From assembly GCA_036402075.1 (NCBI GenBank), contig DASWTP010000066.1:1-64000 (forward strand): a DNA stretch of 64,000 bases, given 5' to 3'. The position numbers and the translations under genes were made by a program. Source of the stretch: Chryseosolibacter sp036402075. GTDB lineage: Bacteria > Bacteroidota > Bacteroidia > Cytophagales > Cyclobacteriaceae. The notes beneath the pieces are model-generated. The model did no database searches, was not told the origin of the DNA, and saw only the letters and a list, made by a program, of their open reading frames with translations. This document shows positions 52,801 through 61,014 of this stretch, one piece after another. Each line of letters begins with the position of its first letter. Positions within the stretch are counted from its first letter, which is position 1.

Positions 52801-52916
52801 AGGAGCGGTCGAAAACTTCAGATTTGCATGTTGCTTTTAGAAACGCACAGCAAAAATTAAAACAAACCTATCCACATCCGTTCTACTGGGGAGCGTTTAT
52901 CATGGTGGGGATTTGA
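49896..52916 (+). CDS. Secreted TPR-CHAT caspase-like protease
   Basis: A 1006-residue protein with a signal peptide (LFFLLTLMSAAAFGQ). About ten TPR repeats of the kinesin-light-chain type fill residues 40-450 (such as YAEAEEAFDFVLTNM and HTSAENALLKALEVQRL). A helical linker leads to a CHAT domain (about 640-1006). Catalytic His847 lies in HIATHGYF and Cys920 in VLSACETGLG, so it should be an active caspase-like peptidase. TPR-CHAT proteins are widespread and several act in programmed cell death or defence, such as Craspase, where CHAT is activated by RNA-guided Cas7-11. No such partner is nearby. The signal peptide points to an envelope location. Confidence 0.92.
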   Translation: MKRILFFLLTLMSAAAFGQKLPKLYTDIVDNFSQEKFETIVGLTNEVEAFARSRKDTLVANSFYYVAKSYHSLGEIEKSNAWFEKEKALRSDLGLASTAEFSGALYHLSLGYLEEGKYSKAEAMATDLLANDKKMYGPRSEDFFFSLQSVVDIYTQLDKFPQAEKLILESLGQQEKGSYLEGALHSELGGLYTATAQFAKAAKHLTQALDILEKVEGPTSPYTLAATVNFGILYMSQGKYAEAEEAFDFVLTNMSPDDPTFLNVVNNQALVYHWLGQYERAEKMFKQVREADSLSIGDTHPDFAITLSNLGVLYSDEGKHTSAENALLKALEVQRLNKEEGTVLYAVKLNNLARIYRLAGQPQKAIPLLEQALGTFKEILGENSPDFANTSFHLGMSHWQTGNMDLAIHHLKSSASIRASKLGKKHPKYAESLQKIAEFHWEKKQLKEAQQAFNEAFGNYYFQINSLFPVLTEEEKSKFYYTNIKPAFEKFNSFALIAMQSNPQILGEVYDHHINTKAAIMYATEKVKESIRKSNDTTLIRLFDRWQFQKEQIAKLYSQNDSPEKIDSLQQSADLLEKELTRGSAVFTRQLTRKTISWKDIQKNLKADEAAVEVIRFKNYSPALGGAFTNDIIYGFLIVTAKTKNNPELIVLKNGIELEGKFLTFYRNNIQFTLDDTRSYKNYFEPLAKALAKQKVKRIYFSRDGVYNQININTIKNTETQKFLLDAFEVTLVTNTRELLEKRTTRSNSQSSLLIGFPKFNLHSAAEKAEVTTRSVTRGGNISRGLRGGLLRHMRGEGGIAVLPGTQVEINQIAKISKNPEIFMEDLAAEGLIKQVISPMVLHIATHGYFLEDDETTTTEQTVQYVPSPLLKSGLLLAGSENFLKTGTPVNDDGDDGILTAYEAMNLNLENTDLVVLSACETGLGVVKNGEGVYGLQRAFKMAGAQSMIMSLWSVDDAATQQLMSLFYQERSKTSDLHVAFRNAQQKLKQTYPHPFYWGAFIMVGI

Positions 52917-53399
52917 ATTAAACAAGATTGCACTCGGCAACCATAGTTAAAAACTCAAAATTTTTCCTGGCACTTTTGGGGCACCTCAAGGTTTGCGCAT
53001 GGCTTACGGCCTTCGCGGAAGCATGCGCGAGACTTGTGCATGTACTGATCTAATCTTCAATAGAGGCAAAGCACCTCGCCCTCCGGCCGCGGACTTTTAG
53101 CTAGTGATCTGAAAAATATAAGACACCACCGACAAACTATTGTTACTTCAAAGGTCATTCAATGGTTAGGTGCTTACACCTGAAGTAGCGCAATATTGTT
53201 ACTCCAGCATTCAATATTGGCCAGAAAGAACATGAATGCGGTTAATTATGCATTCAAACGCGAAGCTCGTTGAATCGCATCACCACGTTCAATCCTATCT
53301 CATCAACGAGACTTCATTCAATACAAAATAGGCTTCTAAGGATACTTTGCAACCATCATGTGAAGTAGTATTACCAAATATGATTTTATCTGTACTGTT
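52917..53399. other. Gene-free region with hairpin
   Basis: Between the CHAT gene and the next T9SS-sorted gene I see no gene. A hairpin at about 52995-53029 has arms TGCGCATGG..CTT and AAGCATGCGC; it may be a terminator for the CHAT gene. The rest is AT-rich near the right end, presumably promoter sequence. Confidence 0.45.
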
Positions 53400-56300
53400 A
53401 TGAAACGGTTAATATTCTTCTTCTCAATGATTGTACCCTTTATTACGGAGGGGCAACAACGATATCTGATGGCACCGTCAAGCGGCACGTTTACCCCGCT
53501 CGTAGGAGGTACCGCTGTGGATGCTATTGAAAACGATCAAGGTTTGAGTGAGGCTCTGCCGCTCAATTTTTCATTCAACTTCTTCGGCTTAAGCTTTACA
53601 ACAGTTCAGGCAACAGCAGAGGGATTTTTAACATTTAACGGGCTCGGTGGCGCAACTGTTCCTATCACCGACAATAACCTGAATGCAGGCGGCAACTACT
53701 TAAGGTTGATTGCTCCGTTATGGGACGATTTGAATGGGGATGGCGGGTCTGCTTCATACGCGACAACCGGTGCGGCTGGAAACCGCATCTTCACCTTTGA
53801 ATGGTTGAACTGGAAGTGGAATTGGAGTGCAGCAAGCGCTGGCATTTCTTTTCAGGTCAAATTGTACGAAAACGGGAATGTCGTTGAGTTTGTTTACCGC
53901 CAGGAGCCTGGAACACTCAACTCGCCCTCGGCTTCATGTGGACTTGTAGGATTAAGCAGCGCACAGTTCTACTCGCTCACTGACTTTTCAGGAACGCCAC
54001 AGCTCGCAGCAGCCCCGGTCAATACTCTAAATGCTAAACCGGAAACGGGCCACACTTTTACTTTCACACCTGACGCGACACCCGTTTCGGCTCCTGCTAG
54101 CGCACCAACCAACGTGATTATGAGCAACGTAGGCGGAACATCTGCTACTGCATCCTGGACAAACGGTTCCGGTTCTTACACCGCTGTATTTGTAAAGCAG
54201 ACTTCAAATATTGAGACCGCATCCTTGAATGCCAACACGTATTATGCGCCTTCCACATCGTTCGGGCAAGGGAGTACAGCTGGTACGGGCTGGTATTGTG
54301 TTTACAATGGAACAGGAACTTCGGTTGTGATCACAAATCTTCAAGCAGGCCCAACGTACAGGGTGCACGCAGTTAGTTACAATGGGTTGGCAGCAACTCA
54401 GAAATATAAAACAGATGCATCCGGTCAAAACCCAATTAGCTTTTCAATACCAGCCCTTGCACCAACCGGAGCTGTAACAACGATAACTCCGTTGTGGATA
54501 AAGTCGTCAGAGATTTCGATCGCCTTTTCGCTTGGCAACGGAACGGGGCGCGCCATCTTCGTTAAAGAGGCAAATACCGGAACTGCTCCAGTTGTTGACA
54601 ACACCACTTATGTGGCAAACAGCACTTTTGGTGCAGGGAGCCAGATCGGATCTTCTGGCTGGTTCTGTGTCTATAATGCAGTAGCGCCAGGAACACTCAC
54701 GATCTCCGGATTAACTCCTAACAAAGAATACAGCATCCATATCGTGAGCTATAATGGTGCCCCCGGTTTTGAAAAGTATAATACCACAACAGGTGGCTTC
54801 AACCCTTTTACTCCACGCACATTAGAAAGCCATGCAGTGCCAGTTTATGACTTTGCAGCATCTTCCGGAAACTTTGTGCCGCTTACAGGCGCGACTTCAG
54901 TTAGTACAATACTGGGAGACGATGCGTTCTCTCAGACAATTCCTATCGGTTTCTCATTTCGGCTAGCGGCAACACCATTTACGCAATTGATCGCCTCCTC
55001 GAATGGATTTCTATCGTTCAACAATTGGGCGAGTAATAATGGTGCAGGCTTCAGCAACGGATTAATAAATAGTCCTATGCGTCCATTGATCGCCCCGCTA
55101 TGGGACGATTTAAGTGGTCAAGGTGGACAAGCATCATACAAGACTGAAGGACAAGAACCAAATCGGGTGTTTACATTCGAATGGTTGAATTGGCGCTGGG
55201 GGTACTCGGCCGCGGCTCCAGGAATATCATTCCAGGTAAAACTCTATGAGTTCGACAACAAGATTGAATACATTTATAAACAAGAAGCTGGGGCACTTGC
55301 CAGCCCTAGCGCATCTGTTGGGCTTGCCTTTGTCAATACAGGCAACGGAAACTACTTGTCATTGAACAACCTGAGCGCTTCGCCTGTGCCATCCTCCACG
55401 ACAGAAACGACCGACCTCAGTTTAAAACCAGCAGATGCACAAGTATACACCTTCACCCCGCAGAAAAATAATCAATCTATTACGTTCCCTCCCATTTCCG
55501 ACAAATTTTACGGAACCACTGCGTTCGTGACCAGTGCGTCAGCAACATCAGGTCTCCCGCTCACCTACGAAACTTCAAATTCGGCCGTTGCAACAGTCAG
55601 CAACAACCAAATAACGGTGATCGGCACCGGCTCGGTCACAATCACAGCATACCAATCAGGTAATAACGCTTACAACGCAGCGCCCGCTGTCGAACGTTCT
55701 TTCATTGTTAATAAGGCAAATCAAATAATCAATTATAACAGTAATACGATGGCGTTAACCTTTGGGGACAATAGCAATACTCATACACTAAATATTGGTA
55801 CCACATCGGGCCTCCCCGTTCAGTTCGAAAGTGATAATGAAGCGATTGCAACAACAAATGGCAATACAATTACGGTTGTAAGTTCTGGTTCTGCGAACAT
55901 TACTATGACACAACCTGGCAATACTAACTATAACCCGGCACCAAGCAAGGTGGTTGCACTCACGGTCAATAAGGGCAACCAGCAAATTTCGTTCTCAAAT
56001 CTTGTCGGAAAAGTTGCAACAGATTCACCCTTCTCCCTGAACGCGAGCACAAACTCCGGTTTAACCATTACGTATGAAAGCTCAAACACTGCAGTCGCTA
56101 CAATACAGGGTAACACGGTTACAATAGTTGGGGCCGGCACCACAGACATAAGTGCTAATCAGACTGGAAATTCGAACTGGAATGCAGCAACCCCTGTCTC
56201 CCGGTCACTCGCAGTATCGAAAGCCCCGCAACAGATCGATTTCCCATCAATAAGCGACAAGACATTTGGCGATGCCGCTTTCGAACTCACTGTTTCATCA

Positions 56301-57215
56301 AACAGCGGATTACCCTTGACGCTCTTGAGTTCTAATCCGCAAGTAGCGTCTGTTTCAGGTAAGGTTATTACGATTCACAAAGCAGGCAGTGTTTCTATCA
56401 CGGCCTCAACGGATGGTAACAACGTATATTCACCTGCATCGCTTTCAAGGACCTTATATATTGCAAAAGCGAGTCAGGTCATAACATTTACACCAGTTCC
56501 AAAGAAATCTATAACAGATGAACCATTCATTCTCCAAGCCTCAGCCTCAAGTGGGCTTCCCGTTACCTTTTCGGCAGGTAACTTTTTCGGGATCATCGAA
56601 ATCAATGGCAACACGGCCAAGCTGCTACAACCAGGCATCCCATCTATTACAGCGCAACAGATCGGAAACGAAAACTACGTAGGCGCCTCTGCTTCGGTAA
56701 GCTTTTGTGTCAAACCGGCACGTCCCGAAATCATGGCAACTATTGAGAGCGAGCAAAGTGTAAAACTTTCTCTGAAAGATCCCAACTTCAATTATACTAC
56801 CGTCTGGTATAGAAACAACCAGGAAGTTTCGCAAGGAAATGAGATCAGCACCAGCCAAATCCCTGGCCTGGGTGTGGGTTCCTACACAGTAAAAATAGCC
56901 GTAGGTCCAGATTGCGAAAGCGAACTCTCTCTTCCCATGGAGCTTTTAATTACTTCTGCTTTTGCAGACAGTTATCCGAAGGAACACGAGCAGGCTGTTC
57001 AAGCTTTCCCTAATCCGGTTATCGATCAACTTGAACTCATACTACCCGTGCGGGGAGCAGAAATTCGGATACTCAATTCTGTTGGCGCAACACTTCTCAA
57101 GCAAAGTACAACCGGCAGCACCAAAATAGACATGAGTGGATTACCATCGGGCATCTACACTGCTCAGATTAAACTGACTTATGGCATTGTTACCAGAAAA
57201 ATTGTAAAAAAATAA
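53400..57215 (+). CDS. Large T9SS type A-sorted protein with duplicated N-domain and Ig-like repeats
   Basis: A 1271-residue protein with a signal peptide. Residues about 20-215 and 485-690 are two copies of the same domain, each with a LIAPLWDDL turn and ISFQVKLYE strand, plus EWLNWKW or EWLNWRW. Fibronectin-like segments (about 225-475) separate them. Residues about 695-1090 hold five Big/MBG-like Ig repeats of about 80 residues, divided by VNKANQ, VNKGNQ, VSKAPQ and IAKASQ linkers. The C-terminal sorting domain has VQAFPNPVIDQLELIL and GLPSGIYTAQIK. It resembles a multidomain adhesin. A lipoprotein gene starts 4 nt after its stop. Confidence 0.9.
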   Translation: MKRLIFFFSMIVPFITEGQQRYLMAPSSGTFTPLVGGTAVDAIENDQGLSEALPLNFSFNFFGLSFTTVQATAEGFLTFNGLGGATVPITDNNLNAGGNYLRLIAPLWDDLNGDGGSASYATTGAAGNRIFTFEWLNWKWNWSAASAGISFQVKLYENGNVVEFVYRQEPGTLNSPSASCGLVGLSSAQFYSLTDFSGTPQLAAAPVNTLNAKPETGHTFTFTPDATPVSAPASAPTNVIMSNVGGTSATASWTNGSGSYTAVFVKQTSNIETASLNANTYYAPSTSFGQGSTAGTGWYCVYNGTGTSVVITNLQAGPTYRVHAVSYNGLAATQKYKTDASGQNPISFSIPALAPTGAVTTITPLWIKSSEISIAFSLGNGTGRAIFVKEANTGTAPVVDNTTYVANSTFGAGSQIGSSGWFCVYNAVAPGTLTISGLTPNKEYSIHIVSYNGAPGFEKYNTTTGGFNPFTPRTLESHAVPVYDFAASSGNFVPLTGATSVSTILGDDAFSQTIPIGFSFRLAATPFTQLIASSNGFLSFNNWASNNGAGFSNGLINSPMRPLIAPLWDDLSGQGGQASYKTEGQEPNRVFTFEWLNWRWGYSAAAPGISFQVKLYEFDNKIEYIYKQEAGALASPSASVGLAFVNTGNGNYLSLNNLSASPVPSSTTETTDLSLKPADAQVYTFTPQKNNQSITFPPISDKFYGTTAFVTSASATSGLPLTYETSNSAVATVSNNQITVIGTGSVTITAYQSGNNAYNAAPAVERSFIVNKANQIINYNSNTMALTFGDNSNTHTLNIGTTSGLPVQFESDNEAIATTNGNTITVVSSGSANITMTQPGNTNYNPAPSKVVALTVNKGNQQISFSNLVGKVATDSPFSLNASTNSGLTITYESSNTAVATIQGNTVTIVGAGTTDISANQTGNSNWNAATPVSRSLAVSKAPQQIDFPSISDKTFGDAAFELTVSSNSGLPLTLLSSNPQVASVSGKVITIHKAGSVSITASTDGNNVYSPASLSRTLYIAKASQVITFTPVPKKSITDEPFILQASASSGLPVTFSAGNFFGIIEINGNTAKLLQPGIPSITAQQIGNENYVGASASVSFCVKPARPEIMATIESEQSVKLSLKDPNFNYTTVWYRNNQEVSQGNEISTSQIPGLGVGSYTVKIAVGPDCESELSLPMELLITSAFADSYPKEHEQAVQAFPNPVIDQLELILPVRGAEIRILNSVGATLLKQSTTGSTKIDMSGLPSGIYTAQIKLTYGIVTRKIVKK

Positions 57216-57219
57216 GCTT

Positions 57220-57669
57220 ATGAGAACATCATATGGAGCAACTACTATCCTTTTACTATGCATTACGCTCTTCTTCTCTAACTGTGGCGGTGGTGAAAAT
57301 GAGAAAAATGCAGAAATCGAACGGGTGATAAACTTGATGTCAAGCGGTGAATGGCAGGTCCACAAAGTAGACGTGTCAGGATTCGACCTGACTCCTGCAT
57401 ATACCAACATGACTATCAGCTTCGACAAAAACGGAAACAACAGCCTGACTTACACTAGCACAGATGGGGCGCCTGTTTGGAAGACGGGTATAATTACTTT
57501 TCAGGATCCAACCATCTTCTTGACGGAAGGAGCTGATTTCTTCTCTGGTAGAGTATTAAATGTCAGCGAGACGGAGCTGCAGATTTCAGTAGAATGGACC
57601 CAACAGACTGTAGGGCTGGGCCGAAGCAAATCACTGATAGGTACGATTGCTTTTGAGTTCACCCGATAG
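57220..57669 (+). CDS. Lipoprotein paired with T9SS cargo (family A, copy 2)
   Basis: A 149-residue lipoprotein, lipobox FFSNC (Cys22). The mature domain begins GEWQVHKVDVSGFDLTP and contains MTISFDKNGN, APVWKTGIITFQDPT and the closing GLGRSKSLIGTIAFEF. The sequence of motifs equals that of the lipoprotein at 41574: W..V.V.G.D.T, I.F, G/T-PVW, EW and GRxKSxxGT. The start lies exactly 4 nt after the stop of the T9SS-sorted gene, as at the first locus. It should be a small envelope-anchored partner of its cargo. Confidence 0.82.
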   Translation: MRTSYGATTILLLCITLFFSNCGGGENEKNAEIERVINLMSSGEWQVHKVDVSGFDLTPAYTNMTISFDKNGNNSLTYTSTDGAPVWKTGIITFQDPTIFLTEGADFFSGRVLNVSETELQISVEWTQQTVGLGRSKSLIGTIAFEFTR

Positions 57670-58082
57670 TACAAACTCACGGCTTCACAGCCTGTCAATC
57701 CAACACCATCGATTTAAGGCTTCGGCAGCTCCGTCTGGATCTTTTCTTGTTTGTTTTGCCTGGAGTCATCGCGCGTTACTTTGTCAGAGTATTTGCACTC
57801 CGTTGAGATAACCGAGGCTAGAACATTCAAAGTCATCCCCCTTAATGAGATGATTGAAGAGCCAATGCACGGTAGGGAGGTCGATGGATTATTCTAAATG
57901 GACTATGATTTGGGAATCGAATTTAAGTCTTACGAATGTAGCAACACGATACTTTGTGGTCATCTATCTATTTTCGCCTGAACGATGGGCCCTCCACAAC
58001 ATTAATTGACCTAATGGTAATTGGGACAGATTGCCACGGGCTTTAGTTTTGTCTTGTATTATCACAGTATTATCTATCAACC
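57670..58082. other. Gene-free region upstream of the broken lipoprotein gene
   Basis: About 410 bases without a supported gene on either strand. A promoter-like -7 box sits near its right end (58044). I recognise no repeat or RNA here. Confidence 0.45.
58044..58051 (+). promoter_or_regulatory. Candidate promoter TTG-N20-TAGTTTTG
   Basis: TAGTTTTG fits TAnnTTTG, and TTG at 58021-58023 lies 20 bases upstream, the spacing expected of Bacteroidota promoters. It is 31 bases before the ATG of the broken lipoprotein gene. Confidence 0.55.
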
Positions 58083-58413
58083 ATGAAATATTACTTCTAC
58101 GCGCTCATAATGTTACTGTTTTCCATCGTTCTAAGTTCTTGTTCGAACAACACAACAGAACCGATCGAGGCCGAAAAATAAATTAATCGGAATCTGGCGA
58201 TACGAAAGCAATGGCTATTGGTACACCTTGACGTTCAATGCAAACCTTTCGGGTGGCCGAGTTGACTCGGATGGCCAAAACGATGTCTTCACGTACACGT
58301 ACACACCAACCCATGTTGTTTTTTCCTCCACCACCTTAGGTGCTACAAATGAAACGTACTCGGTTTCCGGAAACACGCTAACGATATTTGGCGACACACT
58401 TACCAAACAATAG
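58083..58413 (+). pseudogene. Frameshifted lipocalin-like lipoprotein gene
   Basis: The ATG at 58083 gives a good lipoprotein signal (YYFYALIMLLFSIVLSSC, Cys20), then the frame stops at TAA (58179-58181). One frame over, translation continues with LIGIWRYESNGYWYTLTFNA, then YTYTPTHVVFSS and the closing NTLTIFGDTLTKQ before TAG at 58411. This is the lipocalin-like small-lipoprotein pattern, where the domain begins with GxW after a short linker. The break falls in the A-rich GAAAAATAAA stretch, where one base too many is present. Either a true frameshift mutation or a sequencing error in the A-run. Confidence 0.72.
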
Positions 58414-58578
58414 CAGGTGCGTTCGACCAAAGTACATAAAGGATACCACGGGTGGATCAAAGGTGGCCTCTTTTACTTTACTACACGCTCCTCAGACAAC
58501 GGTGACTTTCATTCAGATGCTTGTCAGCTTCTTTTCCATCGCCACAAACATCGAATTAAGTTCAATTGATATTCAAAT

Positions 58579-58632
58579 GAGTCCGATTTCGCATCCCCGA
58601 TAAGGGTTGAAGGCACTTGTGTTGTTTTTTTG
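58579..58632 (+). promoter_or_regulatory. Conserved upstream leader of TonB receptor (copy 2)
   Basis: This 54-base block aligns without gaps to 62255-62308, in front of the third receptor, at about 42 of 54 identical positions by eye. It ends in TGTTGTTTTTTTG in both. It lies 24 bases before the ATG. The conservation exceeds chance for non-coding sequence and marks a duplicated promoter or 5' leader. Confidence 0.6.
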
Positions 58633-58656
58633 CATACAAGCGAAATACAACTGCTT

Positions 58657-61014
58657 ATGTTGCTCAAACCAAAGTGGATAGTGATAGCCTTGTTGGCGTG
58701 GAGTTCCAGCCTGATCGCCTACAGCCAAAAAATTACCATCAACGGCACAGTGCGTGACAGGGCGAGTAAGGAAAGCCTGATTGGTGCAACCATCTTTTGC
58801 CCACAATTGAAAGTCGGAACAACATCGAACGCCTACGGCTTTTATAGCATCACCGTCCCGGCAAGCGATTCAGTAATTTTAGTAGTTTCCTATGTAGGAT
58901 ATCAATCACAGGTGCTGTCAATTATGGGCGCAGTGAATCACACAGCTGACATCGCGCTTGAGGCTGGTGAACAATTGAAGGAAGTAGAGATAGTTGAGTC
59001 CCGGATTGAACATGCAACGGAGTCTAGCCGCATGGCAACTATTGATGTACCCATCGCGCAAATCAAAGGCACGCCTGCATTGTTGGGTGAAGTCGATGTT
59101 TTGAAAGTTTTACAATTAATGCCGGGTGTTCAGTCCGGCACCGAAGGATCAAGCGGCCTTTACGTACGTGGTGGTGGCGCTGATCAGAACCTGATTCTTC
59201 TTGATGGTGTACCGGTGTATAATGCTTCTCACCTGTTCGGTTTCTTTTCCGTCTTCAATGCTGATGCCATCAATCACGTTGAGTTGGTGAAAGGCGGTTT
59301 CCCTGCAAGGTTCGGTGGACGCCTCAGTTCTGTCGTGAACATGACGATGAAAGAAGGCAATACTGAGAAAGTGAAAGCGGAAGGCTCAATTGGCCTGATC
59401 GCTTCAAAACTAACAGTAGATGGCCCGGTGGGAAACAAGCAAAGTTCTTTTTTAATCTCCGCCCGGAGAACCTACCTGGACGCTGTTGTGAGACCCGTGC
59501 AGAAGCTCATTCTCGACAAAGATGAAGTTGCGGGCTACTACTTCTATGACCTGAACGCAAAAATCAACCATCGGATCAACGCTGCGAATCGACTCTTCCT
59601 TAGTCTCTACACAGGCCACGACAAGGGTGTGTCCAACAACACGAATCATTCGTCAGCCGAATTCGAATCATCTACGGAAACACAAAAGTATCGCTTACGG
59701 TGGGGAAACATCACCGCGGCAGCGCGTTGGAACGCAATCATCTCGCCACAAATGTTTTCAAATGTATCTGCAACGTACTCGCGATATCAATTCAGCATCC
59801 GGGCCCAATCCGAGCGCACGCATACAACCCAGGACACTACCATGCGCCAATTCTACTCCTCAGATTACTCATCTGGAATATCTGACGTTGGGCTTAAAGC
59901 GGAGTTTGAATATTTTCCGTCATTATCCCACACGCTTCGATTTGGCGCCCATGCCACGCATCACGCATTCACACCGGGGGCGGTAGCACTAACATCCAAC
60001 GTGTCGATCGACACCGTAGCAGGCGCTACCAGAAAACCAGCTCGTGAATTGGCGGCTTACATCGAGGATGACTTTTTTGTTTCACGTGCGATAAGATTCA
60101 ATCTCGGGATACATGCTGCCGGCTTTGCAGTCGACAACTCGTTTTATTCTTCTCTGCAGCCACGCCTGGCTACACGCGTCCTGCTCAATTCCAAAGTAGC
60201 ATGCAAGCTTTCTTACGTGTGGATGACCCAGTTTATTCATTTGCTAACCAATTCCGGCATAGGGCTGCCGACCGATCTTTGGGTTCCTGCGACAGGCCGC
60301 GTACAACCGCAGCACTCGACCCAAGCCTCTGCCGGGCTTGCCTGGGACAAAGACGATGACTACGAACTGACCATCGAAGGCTACTACAAGGAGATGCGGG
60401 GGCTCATCGAATACCAGGACGGATCCAACTACCTGGATGTGCAAAGCGACTGGCAAGACAAAATTGTATCCGGACGTGGTGAAAGTTATGGCATAGAACT
60501 GTTTGCGCATCGCAAGACCGGCAAGATAAGCGGATGGCTCGGCTATACTTTATCCTGGGCAAACAGAAAATTTCCAGATATCAATCAGGGTGCCTGGTTC
60601 CCATACCGGTACGATCGCAGGCACGACATTGAAATTGTCAGTGCCTACAAGCCTAAACCGAGCAAAGACATTTCTGTGTCCTGGCTCTTTGGAACAGGAA
60701 ATGCCGTAACGCTGCCAAAGGCCTCCTATCTGCAACTCCAGGACTTCGCCAGGCAGTGGACCATTTATGAGCCCATAGAGTATTATGGGGGACGCAACAA
60801 TTTCAGAATGCGGCCTTACCATCGCCTCGATGTGAGCTACGCAGTAAGAAAAAAGAAAAAGTGGGGTGAACGGTCCTGGACGTTCAGCATCTACAATGTG
60901 TACAACAGGAAAAATCCTTTTTTCCTGCAGGTAAACCGGGGTTTAACTCCGAGGGTATATCAATACAGCTTGTTCCCTATCATTCCTTCTGCAGCATATG
61001 GCTTTAAATTTTAG
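58657..61014 (+). CDS. TonB-dependent receptor with N-terminal regulatory-like domain (copy 2)
   Basis: A 785-residue paralogue of the receptor at 46116. Signal peptide (WIVIALLAWSSSLIAYSQ), regulatory-like domain (INGTVRDRASKESLIGATIF, YGFYSITV), plug (QLMPGVQSGTEGSSGLYVRG, LLDGVPVYNASHLFGF, FPARFGGRLSSVVNMTMKEG) and barrel ending QYSLFPIIPSAAYGFKF. The last 17 bases overlap the next gene, so translation is coupled. ATG at 58657 is preferred to the upstream TTG at 58630. A duplicated leader block precedes it. The substrate is unknown. Confidence 0.92.
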   Translation: MLLKPKWIVIALLAWSSSLIAYSQKITINGTVRDRASKESLIGATIFCPQLKVGTTSNAYGFYSITVPASDSVILVVSYVGYQSQVLSIMGAVNHTADIALEAGEQLKEVEIVESRIEHATESSRMATIDVPIAQIKGTPALLGEVDVLKVLQLMPGVQSGTEGSSGLYVRGGGADQNLILLDGVPVYNASHLFGFFSVFNADAINHVELVKGGFPARFGGRLSSVVNMTMKEGNTEKVKAEGSIGLIASKLTVDGPVGNKQSSFLISARRTYLDAVVRPVQKLILDKDEVAGYYFYDLNAKINHRINAANRLFLSLYTGHDKGVSNNTNHSSAEFESSTETQKYRLRWGNITAAARWNAIISPQMFSNVSATYSRYQFSIRAQSERTHTTQDTTMRQFYSSDYSSGISDVGLKAEFEYFPSLSHTLRFGAHATHHAFTPGAVALTSNVSIDTVAGATRKPARELAAYIEDDFFVSRAIRFNLGIHAAGFAVDNSFYSSLQPRLATRVLLNSKVACKLSYVWMTQFIHLLTNSGIGLPTDLWVPATGRVQPQHSTQASAGLAWDKDDDYELTIEGYYKEMRGLIEYQDGSNYLDVQSDWQDKIVSGRGESYGIELFAHRKTGKISGWLGYTLSWANRKFPDINQGAWFPYRYDRRHDIEIVSAYKPKPSKDISVSWLFGTGNAVTLPKASYLQLQDFARQWTIYEPIEYYGGRNNFRMRPYHRLDVSYAVRKKKKWGERSWTFSIYNVYNRKNPFFLQVNRGLTPRVYQYSLFPIIPSAAYGFKF

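Noticed and set aside
49896..52916. CHAT protease as part of a CRISPR-linked defence (Craspase-like) locus
   Set aside because: No Cas7-11, CRISPR array or other defence gene is seen, and the protein carries a signal peptide.
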